Shown here: positions 1-6,583 of the stretch, piece after piece
How the letters are laid out: each line of letters begins with the position of its first letter
Position numbering within the stretch: position 1 is the stretch's first letter
Assembly (NCBI GenBank): GCA_038249305.1
Contig: JBBRWI010000196.1
Span: 1 to 7,278 of the forward strand
Reading direction: 5' to 3'
Origin: Humitalea sp038249305
GTDB taxonomy: Bacteria > Pseudomonadota > Alphaproteobacteria > Acetobacterales > Acetobacteraceae
Length of the DNA stretch: 7,278 nt
Translations under genes and position numbers: made by a program
The notes under the pieces: model-generated
Told to the model about the DNA's origin: nothing
Seen by the model: only the letters and a program-made list of their open reading frames with translations
Database searches by the model: none

Positions 1-755
1 GCAAACTTGTTCCAGGGGCAGACCGCGAGGCAATCGTCGCAGCCATAGATGCGATTGCCGATCGCGACCCGGAACTCCTCCGGAATCGGGCCGCGATGTT
101 CGATGGTCAGATAGGAAATGCAGCGCCGCGCATCCAATTGGTACGGCGCAGGAAAGGCCTTGGTCGGGCACACATCGAGGCAGCGCGCACAGGAACCGCA
201 GTGATCGGCCTCCGCCTCATCCGGGGCCAGGTCCAGGGTACAAAAGATCTCACCCAGGAACAGCCACGATCCGTGTTCGCGGCTGACCAGGTTGGTGTGT
301 TTGCCCTGCCAGCCGATCCCGGCGGCCTGCGCCAGCGGCTTTTCGGCGACGGGGGCCGTATCCACAAAAACCTTTACCCCCACGCCGGGAAACTGCCCGA
401 CCATCCATCGCGCCAGCGCCTTCAGCCGCGACTTGACCACATCATGGTAGTCGCGGTTCTGGGCATAGACGCTGATGGTCGCGCGGTCGCGACGATCCAG
501 GTTTTCCAGCGGATCAGAGGCGGGGCCGTAGTTCAGCCCCAGGCTGACGACCGACACTGCCTCCGGCCACAAGATGCGCGGCTGCGCGCGCTGGTCGGCG
601 CGCTCTTCCAGCCAGCCCATCTGCCCATGCATCCCGGCGGCCAGAAAATCCGCCAGCCGCGCGCGCACGTCCGGCGCCAGCGACGCGCGGGCGAAGCCGA
701 CCGCATCGAACCCGAGGCGCTGCGCCTCGGCCCTGATGGCGTCAGCCGCGCCCAC
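1..755 (-). CDS. queG: Epoxyqueuosine reductase QueG (3' end outside window)
   Basis: QueG is the cobalamin- and [4Fe-4S]-dependent cytoplasmic enzyme that reduces epoxyqueuosine to queuosine at tRNA position 34, the last step of the pathway. The visible 251 codons read through without a stop. They contain the conserved VDTAPVAEKPLA block (residues 131-142), whose Asp132 matches the catalytic acid known in the family. The next block is GIGWQGKHTNL (146-156). Two ferredoxin-like cysteine clusters follow: Cys186, 189, 192 and 196 in CGSCARCLDVCP, then Cys212, 239, 242 and 246 ending in YGCDDCLAVCPWNKF. The family is usually about 340-380 residues, so roughly the last third, including any C-terminal HEAT-like repeats, lies outside. 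I chose the GTG at 755 because it gives the usual N-terminus (AIRAEAQRLGFDAVGFARA) and no ATG precedes it nearby. It overlaps the end of queF by 14 bases, with only a weak upstream AGGG as ribosome binding site, so coupling to queF translation is likely. Identity is secure; the exact start is less so. Confidence 0.95.
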   Translation of the reverse strand, partial: MGAADAIRAEAQRLGFDAVGFARASLAPDVRARLADFLAAGMHGQMGWLEERADQRAQPRILWPEAVSVVSLGLNYGPASDPLENLDRRDRATISVYAQNRDYHDVVKSRLKALARWMVGQFPGVGVKVFVDTAPVAEKPLAQAAGIGWQGKHTNLVSREHGSWLFLGEIFCTLDLAPDEAEADHCGSCARCLDVCPTKAFPAPYQLDARRCISYLTIEHRGPIPEEFRVAIGNRIYGCDDCLAVCPWNKF

Positions 756-1209
756 GATACGGCGCCACGCCCTGGTCGGGAATCCAGGCCCCTTCGGGCG
801 GCGTGCCGGACTGCCAGAACACGTCGATCGGCATACCCCCGCGCGGATACCAATAGGCCCCGATGCGCAGCCAGACCGGGCTCAGCAACGCACCAACGCG
901 GCGCGCGATGTCGAGGGTGCAGGCCTCGTGGAAGGACCCATGGTTGCGGAAGGACGACAGGTGCAGCTTCAGGCTTTTGCTTTCCACCAGCCAATCGGCG
1001 GGAATGTAGTCCAACACCATATGCGCGAAATCCGGCTGGCCGGTCAGCGGGCAGAGGCTGGTGAACTCGGGCGCCACGAAGCGGACCACGTAATGCAGCC
1101 CGGGATGCGGGTTGGGCACCCGCTCCAGCACCGGCACATCGGGATTGGCGGGCATGGCGGAAAGCGCGCCCAGCTGGGTCAGGCCGCGGGTGTCGGTCGG
1201 TGTGCTCAT
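742..1209 (-). CDS. queF: NADPH-dependent 7-cyano-7-deazaguanine reductase QueF (short, type I)
   Basis: QueF reduces the nitrile of preQ0 to the aminomethyl group of preQ1 with two NADPH, in the cytoplasm, giving the base that Tgt inserts into tRNA. The 155-residue protein is the length of the short unimodular (B. subtilis-like) form. The family's key residues are present: Cys53 in FTSLCPLTGQPDF, which forms the thioimide with substrate; Asp60, the proton donor; the QueF signature ESKSLK at 76-81, which binds NADPH; and His94-Glu95 in FRNHGSFHE. The central part matches the T-fold architecture. The ATG overlaps the tgt stop in an ATGA, and an AGGAAAG ribosome binding site lies within the end of tgt. 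Its last 14 bases overlap queG. Placement between tgt and queG puts production of preQ1 on the same transcript as its use. No active-site residue appears to be missing. Confidence 0.97.
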   Translation of the reverse strand: MSTPTDTRGLTQLGALSAMPANPDVPVLERVPNPHPGLHYVVRFVAPEFTSLCPLTGQPDFAHMVLDYIPADWLVESKSLKLHLSSFRNHGSFHEACTLDIARRVGALLSPVWLRIGAYWYPRGGMPIDVFWQSGTPPEGAWIPDQGVAPYRGRG

Positions 1210-2324
1210 GCGACGGATCTTTCCTGCCAGCCCGCGCGGATCGCGGCGGCTTCAGCGTCCAGGCGCCCGTCCAGGATTGCGACGCGCAGCCGCCCCATCA
1301 GGGTCTGGTAGTATTGGATATTGTGCCAGGTCAGCAGCATGGGGCCCAGAATCTCGTCGGCGCGGATCAGATGATGGATATAGGCACGGGAATGGTTTTG
1401 GCAGGCGGGGCAGGGGCAATCGGGGTCCAGCGGCGACAGATCCTCGGCGTGCCGCGCGTTGCGCAGGTTCAACACGCCGCGGCTGGTATAGGCCCGCGCC
1501 GTGCGGCCCGATCGCGTCGGCAGCACGCAGTCGAACATGTCAACGCCGCGCAGCACGGCACCAACCAAATCATCCGGCGTGCCGACGCCCATCAGGTAGC
1601 GCGGGCTTTCCTCAAGCAGCAGCGGCACCGTCGCGTCCAGCACGCGGAACATTTCCGCCTGCCCCTCCCCCACCGCCAGGCCGCCGATGGCATAGCCCTC
1701 GAAGCCGATGGCGGTCAGGGCGGCGACGCTTTCGGCCCGCAGATCGTTGAACACCCCGCCCTGGACGATGCCGAACAGTCCATGGCCCGCCCGCGGCACG
1801 AAGGCCGCGCGGCAGCGGGCGGCCCAGGCCATGGACAGGCGCATTGAGTCGGCAGTTTGCGCCTGGGTCGCCGGATGGGGTGTGCATTCGTCGAAGCACA
1901 TCGTCACATCGGCGCCGAGCAGGTGCTGGATCTCGACGCTGCGTTCCGGCGTCAGGCGGTGCTTGCTGCCGTCCAGATGGCTTTGGAAGGTCACGCCATC
2001 GGCGTCCATCTGCCGCAGCCCGGCCAGCGACATGACCTGGAACCCGCCCGAATCAGTCAGGATCGGTCCGTGCCAATCGGCCAGCCGATGCAACCCACCA
2101 AGCCGCGCGACCCGTTCCGCACCGGGCCGCAGCATCAGGTGGTAGGTATTGCCCAGGATCATGCGGGCGCCCGTCGCGCGGACCGAGTCCGCAGTCATCG
2201 CCTTGACCGTACCGGCCGTGCCAACGGGCATGAAGACCGGGGTTTCCACCATCCCATGCGCGGTGTGCAGGGTGCCGGCGCGGGCGGCGCCATCGCGGGC
2301 GGTCCGGGTCCAGTGCAGGGTCAT
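1206..2324 (-). CDS. tgt: Queuine/preQ1 tRNA-guanine transglycosylase Tgt
   Basis: Tgt exchanges guanine 34 of GUN-anticodon tRNAs (Asp, Asn, His, Tyr) for preQ1 by a covalent tRNA intermediate. The 372-residue TIM-barrel protein is complete and of normal length. Visible landmarks are VGTAGTVKAM (35-43), Asp91 in ILTDSGGFQVMSL (general acid/base), Asp145 in MCFDECTPHP (base recognition), GIVQGG (185-190), and the nucleophile Asp265 in MFDCVLPTRSGRTARAYT. The zinc site is Cys303, Cys305, Cys308 and His334. All of these sit 15 residues before their counterparts in the well-studied Zymomonas enzyme. Val218 in LAVGE is the residue type of bacterial enzymes that take preQ1 rather than the eukaryotic queuine form. 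The ATG at 2324 forms an ATGA with the queA stop, and the gene ends in an ATGA with queF. The frame stays open far upstream through queA, but that extension has no Tgt character. No strong ribosome binding site is seen, so initiation probably relies on coupling. Confidence 0.98.
   Translation of the reverse strand: MTLHWTRTARDGAARAGTLHTAHGMVETPVFMPVGTAGTVKAMTADSVRATGARMILGNTYHLMLRPGAERVARLGGLHRLADWHGPILTDSGGFQVMSLAGLRQMDADGVTFQSHLDGSKHRLTPERSVEIQHLLGADVTMCFDECTPHPATQAQTADSMRLSMAWAARCRAAFVPRAGHGLFGIVQGGVFNDLRAESVAALTAIGFEGYAIGGLAVGEGQAEMFRVLDATVPLLLEESPRYLMGVGTPDDLVGAVLRGVDMFDCVLPTRSGRTARAYTSRGVLNLRNARHAEDLSPLDPDCPCPACQNHSRAYIHHLIRADEILGPMLLTWHNIQYYQTLMGRLRVAILDGRLDAEAAAIRAGWQERSVA
1219..1225 (-). 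promoter_or_regulatory. Ribosome binding site of queF, inside tgt
   Basis: On the minus strand the sequence AGGAAAG lies nine bases before the queF ATG, within the last codons of tgt. It supports the ATG at 1209 as the real start. It also suggests queF can initiate on its own as well as by coupling at the ATGA overlap. Confidence 0.6.
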
Positions 2325-3352
2325 GCCCGCCACAGCAGGCTGCCGTCGCCATAGGAATAAAAGCGATAGTCTTCCGCGATCGCGTGGGCATAGGCCGCGT
2401 GCATCGCAGCCTGCCCGGCAAAGGCGCAGACGAGCATGAACAGGGTCGATTTCGGCAAATGGAAGTTGGTCATCAAGCCATCGGCCACGCGAAAGCGGAA
2501 GCCGGGCAGAATGTAGATGTCGGTCAGCCCCCGGAAGGGCGCCACGCCGCCGCCGTCGCAGGCGGCGGTTTCGATCAGCCGCAACGCGGTGGTGCCGACA
2601 GCAATGACGCGCCGGGCGGCGTTGATGGTCGCGGCGGCCTCGGGCGTGATCTCGCCCCATTCGGCATGGATGCGATGCTCGCGCGGGTTTTCGGCCCGCA
2701 ACGGCAGGAAGGTGCCGGCGCCAACATGCAGCGTCACGGTGGCGCGGACGACGCCGCGCGCATCCAGCGCCGCCAGCAATCGTTCGGAGAAATGCAGGCT
2801 GGCGGTGGGGGCCGCGACGGCGCCGGGGCTTCGGGCAAAGATCGTCTGGTAGTCGTCGGCATCCCGGGGCGTCGGGCCGTCGGGCCGGGGGATATAGGGC
2901 GGCAGGGGTATCTCCCCGGCCATATCCAGTGCGCGGGCCAGTGCCGCCTGGTCCGGGCCGAAGTCGAGCCGCACGGCACCGTCCTCGGGCGCTTCCAGCA
3001 CCCGGGCCGTGCAATCCTCCGCCCCCTCGATCCGGATGGTGTCGCCGGCGTGCAACCGGCGGGCGTTCTTCACCAGCGCGTGCCAGATGCCGCCGCCTTC
3101 GTTTCGGTTCAGCAAGACTTCCACCCGTGCCTCACCCCGCCTGGCCGTCAGGCGCGCCGGGATGACGCGGGTATCATTGACCACCAGCACATCGCCGGGT
3201 TCCAGCAACCCCGGTAGGTCCAGCATCCGTCGGTCCGCCAGGCCATCGGCGCCAACCACCAGCAGACGCGCGGCATCCCGCGGCCGGGCGGGTTCCCGGG
3301 CGATCAGCCGGTCAGGAAGGCAGAAGTCGAAATCGGAGGTTTGCAGCAGCAC
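2321..3352 (-). CDS. queA: S-adenosylmethionine:tRNA ribosyltransferase-isomerase QueA
   Basis: QueA transfers and isomerises the ribosyl part of S-adenosylmethionine onto preQ1 in tRNA, making epoxyqueuosine. From the GTG at 3352 the protein is 343 residues, close to the family norm (E. coli 356). Family blocks in order are SDFDFCLPDRLIA near the N-terminus, PRDAARLLVV, DVLVVNDTRVIPARL, IWHALVKNARRL, GEIPLPPYIPRP, YQTIFA, AVAAPTASLHFSERLL, VTLHVGAGTFLPLR, HAEWGEI, VIAVGTTALRLIE, DIYILPGFRF, LMTNFHLPKSTLFMLV and the C-terminal YRFYSYGDGSLLW. The start is uncertain. The same frame has an ATG at 3391 and a GTG at 3403, which would add 13 or 17 residues of non-conserved sequence. None of the three has a good ribosome binding site; I prefer 3352 because homologues begin only a few residues before the SDFDF block. 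This is the first gene of the operon and is divergent from the gene at 3451. Its stop overlaps the tgt ATG. Confidence 0.97.
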   Translation of the reverse strand: MLLQTSDFDFCLPDRLIAREPARPRDAARLLVVGADGLADRRMLDLPGLLEPGDVLVVNDTRVIPARLTARRGEARVEVLLNRNEGGGIWHALVKNARRLHAGDTIRIEGAEDCTARVLEAPEDGAVRLDFGPDQAALARALDMAGEIPLPPYIPRPDGPTPRDADDYQTIFARSPGAVAAPTASLHFSERLLAALDARGVVRATVTLHVGAGTFLPLRAENPREHRIHAEWGEITPEAAATINAARRVIAVGTTALRLIETAACDGGGVAPFRGLTDIYILPGFRFRVADGLMTNFHLPKSTLFMLVCAFAGQAAMHAAYAHAIAEDYRFYSYGDGSLLWRA

Positions 3353-3450
3353 GGCTGGGCGGTAGCCGGGACCGGGGCAGACCGCAACCATGCTGTCACG
3401 CACAAGGCGGCGTCACGTGGTATGGTGAATGGATCGAAAGGAACCCCAAC
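3353..3450. promoter_or_regulatory. Divergent intergenic region between queA and the exported phosphoesterase gene
   Basis: This 98-base stretch must hold, or lie close to, the promoter of the minus-strand queuosine operon and that of the plus-strand gene. On the plus strand TATGGT at 3421-3426 resembles a -10 element, but no good -35 sits 16-18 bases before it. On the minus strand I see no convincing promoter. Two direct copies of GTCACG begin at 3395 and 3412, 17 bases apart, and the palindrome CACGTG covers 3414-3419; these could be regulator sites. No preQ1 riboswitch-like structure or sequence is apparent upstream of queA. If queA starts at 3391 or 3403, the true gap shrinks to about 50-60 bases. 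The promoter role is inferred from position. Confidence 0.4.
3436..3442 (+). promoter_or_regulatory. Ribosome binding site of the exported phosphoesterase gene
   Basis: GAAAGGA ends eight bases before the ATG at 3451, a good match and spacing for a Shine-Dalgarno site. It fixes the start, and the protein begins with a clear signal peptide at that ATG. Confidence 0.75.
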
Positions 3451-4446
3451 ATGCGCCTCCTTACCCTGCTTTGCCTGGCTGTCCTGGCGGCCGCCCCAGC
3501 CCGGGCCGAACGCTTCTCCTTCGTCGCTTTTGGCGACATGCCCTATTGCAGCCCCGCCACGCCCAACCTCTGCCCCGATGAGGAAGGCCGTGTGGCCCGC
3601 CTGATGGGCGCGATCAACCGCGCACAGCCAGTCTTCAGCATCTTCGTGGGCGACACCAAGGGGGGGTCGGAAATCTGTTCCGACGAACGCGTGCTTCGCG
3701 CGTTTGCCTGGATGACCCTGGCCGCCAACCCGCTGATCTACACCCCCGGCGACAATGAATGGACCGACTGCTGGCAGACCCGCGCCGGCCGCTTCGACCA
3801 GAACGAGCGCCTGGCCCTGTTGCGCGCGCGCTTCTTCCCGGACGCCATGAGCCTTGGCCGCCGGCCGATGCGCCTGACGCGCCAGGCCGACACCGACCCG
3901 GCCATGGCGCTTTATGTTGAAAACGCCCGTTGGGAGCAGGGCGGCGTGATCTTCGTCACGGCGCATGTGCCGGGCAGCAACAACAACCGACCGACGGTTG
4001 CGGGGGAAACGCCTGCGATCGTGCCGCCGGCCACCGCCGCCGCGGAATACACCGCCCGCAACGCCGCCAACATGGCATGGATCGCCGCGGCTTTCACGCG
4101 CGCGCGGGAGGCCAATGCCCCGGCCGTGGTCATCGGCATCCAGGCGGACATGTTCTGGCGTGAACGTTGCGGCCGTGGCTACGGCTCAGGCTACGACGAC
4201 ACGGTCGCAGCGATCGGCGCCGGCGCCCGCGCCTTCGCCAAGCCTGTGTTGTTGATCAACGGCGACAGCCACTTTTTCCTGGACGACCGCCCCATCCCAA
4301 CCGCGCCGAACCTGCGCCGGATGATGGTGCCCGGCGCGCAGGATACCCGCGCGATCCTGCTGGCCGTGGATACCGAGGCCGCCGAGCCCTTCACCCCGAA
4401 CCTGATCGGCGAAGCCGATCGTCCGGCGCCCGCGAACTGCGACTGA
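3451..4446 (+). CDS. Exported metallophosphoesterase-like (calcineurin-fold) protein
   Basis: This 331-residue protein carries a signal peptide: Arg2, a hydrophobic core at about 3-15 and a likely cleavage after Ala-Arg-Ala at 17-19. It should therefore act in the periplasm or outside. The mature part starts with a strand leading into FGDMPY (Asp29), then FVGDTKGG (Asp68, Lys70), TPGDNEWTDC (Asp101-Asn102-Glu103), VTAHVPGSNNN (His172), GIQADMF (Asp233) and LLINGDSHFF (Asp272, His274). The order and spacing fit a metallophosphoesterase fold, but the usual DxH, GDxxD, GNHE and GHxH are replaced by DxP, GDxK, GDNE and GDSH. Similar replacements occur in a poorly characterised bacterial branch of the superfamily, from memory. 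Six cysteines remain after cleavage (33, 41, 76, 107, 240, 330), an even number that would suit disulfides in the periplasm. It stands alone between a divergent operon and a probable terminator, so context gives no substrate. Superfamily fairly sure; enzymatic activity and substrate unknown. Confidence 0.85.
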   Translation: MRLLTLLCLAVLAAAPARAERFSFVAFGDMPYCSPATPNLCPDEEGRVARLMGAINRAQPVFSIFVGDTKGGSEICSDERVLRAFAWMTLAANPLIYTPGDNEWTDCWQTRAGRFDQNERLALLRARFFPDAMSLGRRPMRLTRQADTDPAMALYVENARWEQGGVIFVTAHVPGSNNNRPTVAGETPAIVPPATAAAEYTARNAANMAWIAAAFTRAREANAPAVVIGIQADMFWRERCGRGYGSGYDDTVAAIGAGARAFAKPVLLINGDSHFFLDDRPIPTAPNLRRMMVPGAQDTRAILLAVDTEAAEPFTPNLIGEADRPAPANCD

Positions 4447-4458
4447 CACCACCAACCT

Positions 4459-4492
4459 GCCCACCCGCGCGGCACATGCGTCGCGGGTGGGC
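4459..4492 (+). terminator. Probable terminator hairpin after the phosphoesterase gene
   Basis: GCCCACCCGCG at 4459-4469 is perfectly complementary to CGCGGGTGGGC at 4482-4492, an 11-bp stem almost wholly G-C with a 12-base loop. It begins 12 bases after the stop codon at 4444-4446, where an intrinsic terminator is expected. No T-run follows, so it may work as a U-less terminator, with Rho, or simply as a 3' end stabiliser. Confidence 0.6.
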
Positions 4493-4500
4493 CCAGTCGT

Positions 4501-4525
4501 GCCGGGGCGGGTCTTTCCGCCCGGC
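4501..4525 (+). other. Second hairpin just upstream of hyuA
   Basis: GGGCGG at 4505-4510 pairs with CCGCCC at 4517-4522 around a six-base loop (GTCTTT). Three more pairs (4501-4503 with 4523-4525) extend the stem past one bulged G at 4504. It lies 11 bases before the hyuA ribosome binding site and eight bases after the first hairpin. It could be a second terminator stem, part of the hyuA leader, or chance in GC-rich DNA. Confidence 0.4.
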
Positions 4526-4536
4526 CAGCCCGTGTC

Positions 4537-4540
4537 AGGA
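4537..4540 (+). promoter_or_regulatory. Ribosome binding site that decides the hyuA start
   Basis: AGGA ends six bases before the ATG at 4547. This supports that ATG over the in-frame GTG at 4487, which lies inside the right arm of the terminator hairpin and would add 20 residues of unconserved sequence. Confidence 0.6.
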
Positions 4541-4546
4541 TGGGGC

Positions 4547-6583
4547 ATGGCCAGTCTCCCCCCCGTACGCATCGCCATCGATATCGGCGGCACCTTCACC
4601 GACCTGATGCTGCTCGATGCGCGCGATCCGGTCCCGCGCGCCTGGAAGACTCCGACGACACCGGAGGATCCCTCCGTCGGCCTGCTGCGCGGCATCACCG
4701 AGGCCGCGGCGCGCTTCGGTTTCGCGTTGACCGACATCGGCCTGTTGCTGCATGGCACCACCATCGCGACCAATGCGGTGCTGGAACGCAAATTGGCGCG
4801 CGGCCGCCTGATCACGACGGCGGGGTTCGAGGACGTGCTGGAGATTGGCCGCCACGCCCGGCGCGACATCTACGGCCTGACGCCGGCTGCCTTCCCCACG
4901 CTGATCGCGCGCGACCAGCGCTTTGGCGTCGCCGAAAGGCTGCGCGCGGATGGCAGCGTGGAAATGCCGTTGGACGAAGCCGCCCTGCCCGCGATCCTGG
5001 CGCAGCTGGGCGATGCCCAGGCCGTCGCGATCTGCCTGCTGCATGCCTATGCCAACCCTGCGCATGAACGGCGCCTGGCCGCGCTGATCGCCGCGGCCAG
5101 GCCGGATCTCGCGGTGTCGCTGTCATCCGACGTCTCGCCCGAAATGCGCGAATATGAACGCACCAGCACCACGGTGCTGAACGCGCTGCTGGTGCCGGTC
5201 GTGAAGACCTACCTTGACCGGCTTGCGGCGCGGCTGGCCGAGGCGGGGTTCACCCCCAGCGTCTATATGGTGCAGTCCAACGGCGGGGTGTGCTCGCTGG
5301 CGACCGCGGCATCGCAACCGGCACGGCTTCTGCTGTCCGGCCCATCGGGCGGTGCCCTGGCAGCCGGCCGGTTGGCCGGGCTTATGGCAAGGCCAGACAT
5401 GGTCGCGGTCGACATGGGTGGCACCTCCTACGATGTGTCGGTCGTGCAGGGCGGCCGGGTCGGCATCGTCACCCAGGGCGAAATCGACCGGTTGCCGGTG
5501 CGCCTGCCAATGGTGGAAATGCGGACCATCGGCGCCGGCGGTGGCAGTATCGCCGCGGTGGATGCCGGCGGCCGATTGGCGGTCGGGCCACGCAGCGCGG
5601 GCAGCAGGCCCGGCCCCGTGGCCTATGGGCGCGGCGGCACCGAGCCGACCGTCACGGATGCGAACCTGGTGCTCGGGCGGCTCGATCCCGCCTTTTTCCT
5701 GGGCGGGGCGATGGCGCTCGACCTGAACGCGGCGCGCGCCGCGATGCAGACGCGGGTCGGCGCCCCGTTGGGGTTGGGCGCCGAGGCCGCCGCCGCCGGC
5801 GTGCTGGCCGTGGTCAATGCGACCCTGGCCGCCGCCGTCCGCCTGTCGCTGTTCGAAAAGGGGCTGGACCCGCGCGCCTTCACCTTGCTGACCTTTGGTG
5901 GCGCCGGTGGGCTCCACGCGATCGAGGTCGCCGAGGAAATGGGCATCACCGAAGTCGTCTTCCCCGCCGAACCCGGCACGCTGTCAGCCTTCGGCATCCT
6001 GTACAGCGACCTGATGCAGGATTTTTCCCGCGCGCGGCTGGTATCGGCGACCGCAGCCAGCCTGCCCGCGATCAACGCCGCCGTCGCATCGCTCCGCGCC
6101 CAGGCCAATGCGGCGCTCGCGGCCGATGGCATCCCACCCGCCGACCGCGCCATCGGGCTGGCCGCCGACATGCGCTATCGCGGCCAGGCTTTTGAACTGC
6201 TGATCCCCTGGTCCGCGGGCACCGACCTTACGGGCCTGGTCGCCGCCTTCCACGCGACGCACCGCCAGCGATTCTCCTACGCGAATGAAGGCGATGCGGT
6301 GGAGATCGTGACTCTGCGCGCCACCGCCACCGGCCGGTTGCAGAAGCCCGAGGAACGCGCGGCCTCCGCCACCATGGCCGCACCCGAGCCCCTGACCCGC
6401 CGCTGCTTCACCGCCGGCGCCTGGGCCGAAGTGCCGGTCTGGCGGCGTGACGCGCTGCCCGCCCTCATCGCCGGCCCCGCCATCATCGAGGAAGCCTTCT
6501 CCACCCATTGGATCGGCCCGGGCTGGACAGCCCGCCCCGGCGCCGCCGGAGCACTGGTTGCGACGAAAGGCAACGTGGCATGA
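4547..6583 (+). CDS. hyuA: Hydantoinase/oxoprolinase family protein, A-type ATP-dependent subunit
   Basis: The 678-residue protein is a complete HyuA-type subunit of the ATP-dependent N-methylhydantoinase / 5-oxoprolinase / acetone carboxylase superfamily. These subunits activate a carbonyl or carboxyl group by phosphorylation for the B partner. The N-terminal part shows the ASKHA nucleotide-binding motif AIDIGGTFTDLML (10-22), then LLHGTTIATNAVLERK (67-82), the DIYGL block (107-111) and SPEMREYERTSTTVLNA (197-213). The central hydantoinase A domain shows MVQSNGGVCS (241-250), LLSGPSGGA (262-270), the second phosphate motif VAVDMGGTSYDVSVVQGG (286-303), MRTIGAGGGSIA (325-336) and GGTEPTVTDANLVLGRLDP (363-381). 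Near the C-terminal side are LTFGGAGGLHA (448-458) and FPAEPGTLSAFGIL (472-485), followed by MRYRGQAFELLIPW. Two usual spots differ from what I recall of relatives: PGPVAYGRGG where many have PGPACYGRGG, and GGAGG where many have GGAGP. The stop overlaps the start of the B subunit gene in ATGA. Family sure; the substrate (hydantoin, oxoproline, a ketone or other) is not readable. Confidence 0.93.
   Translation: MASLPPVRIAIDIGGTFTDLMLLDARDPVPRAWKTPTTPEDPSVGLLRGITEAAARFGFALTDIGLLLHGTTIATNAVLERKLARGRLITTAGFEDVLEIGRHARRDIYGLTPAAFPTLIARDQRFGVAERLRADGSVEMPLDEAALPAILAQLGDAQAVAICLLHAYANPAHERRLAALIAAARPDLAVSLSSDVSPEMREYERTSTTVLNALLVPVVKTYLDRLAARLAEAGFTPSVYMVQSNGGVCSLATAASQPARLLLSGPSGGALAAGRLAGLMARPDMVAVDMGGTSYDVSVVQGGRVGIVTQGEIDRLPVRLPMVEMRTIGAGGGSIAAVDAGGRLAVGPRSAGSRPGPVAYGRGGTEPTVTDANLVLGRLDPAFFLGGAMALDLNAARAAMQTRVGAPLGLGAEAAAAGVLAVVNATLAAAVRLSLFEKGLDPRAFTLLTFGGAGGLHAIEVAEEMGITEVVFPAEPGTLSAFGILYSDLMQDFSRARLVSATAASLPAINAAVASLRAQANAALAADGIPPADRAIGLAADMRYRGQAFELLIPWSAGTDLTGLVAAFHATHRQRFSYANEGDAVEIVTLRATATGRLQKPEERAASATMAAPEPLTRRCFTAGAWAEVPVWRRDALPALIAGPAIIEEAFSTHWIGPGWTARPGAAGALVATKGNVA
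6565..6570 (+). promoter_or_regulatory. Ribosome binding site of hyuB, inside hyuA
   Basis: GAAAGG lies nine bases before the ATG at 6580, within the last codons of hyuA. With the ATGA overlap it supports coupled, roughly equal synthesis of the two subunits. Confidence 0.6.

Noticed and set aside
96..1311. Plus-strand open frames opposite queG and queF (96-1064 and 574-1311).
   Set aside because: Both genes on the minus strand carry full sets of family active-site residues; the plus-strand translations are Arg/Pro/Ala-rich with no motifs.
2325..3014. The tgt reading frame stays open about 690 bases upstream of its ATG, which could look like a 602-residue fusion protein.
   Set aside because: The extension lies antisense-free but out of frame over queA on the same strand, is rich in Arg, Pro and Ala without family motifs, and the ATGA overlap at 2321-2324 gives a normal-length Tgt. 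The open frame is a by-product of high GC.
3353..3450. Possible preQ1 riboswitch ahead of the queuosine operon.
   Set aside because: I looked for a small H-type pseudoknot with an A-rich tail on the minus strand and found neither the stem nor the A-rich segment. These riboswitches are also mostly known upstream of preQ1 genes in other phyla.
3304..3966. Long minus-strand open frame opposite the start of the phosphoesterase gene.
   Set aside because: It covers the queA start in another frame and the signal peptide region of the plus-strand gene, which has a good ribosome binding site and recognisable motifs. Its own translation shows no family feature.
4487..4546. Upstream GTG start for hyuA adding 20 residues.
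   Set aside because: It starts inside the right arm of the probable terminator, has no ribosome binding site, and adds sequence absent from the family, whereas the ATG at 4547 has AGGA at suitable spacing.
5123..5917. Open frame of 264 codons on the minus strand within hyuA.
   Set aside because: The plus-strand frame has continuous HyuA motifs across this region. The antisense translation is Gly/Arg/His/Gln-rich, as expected from mirrored GC-rich codons.
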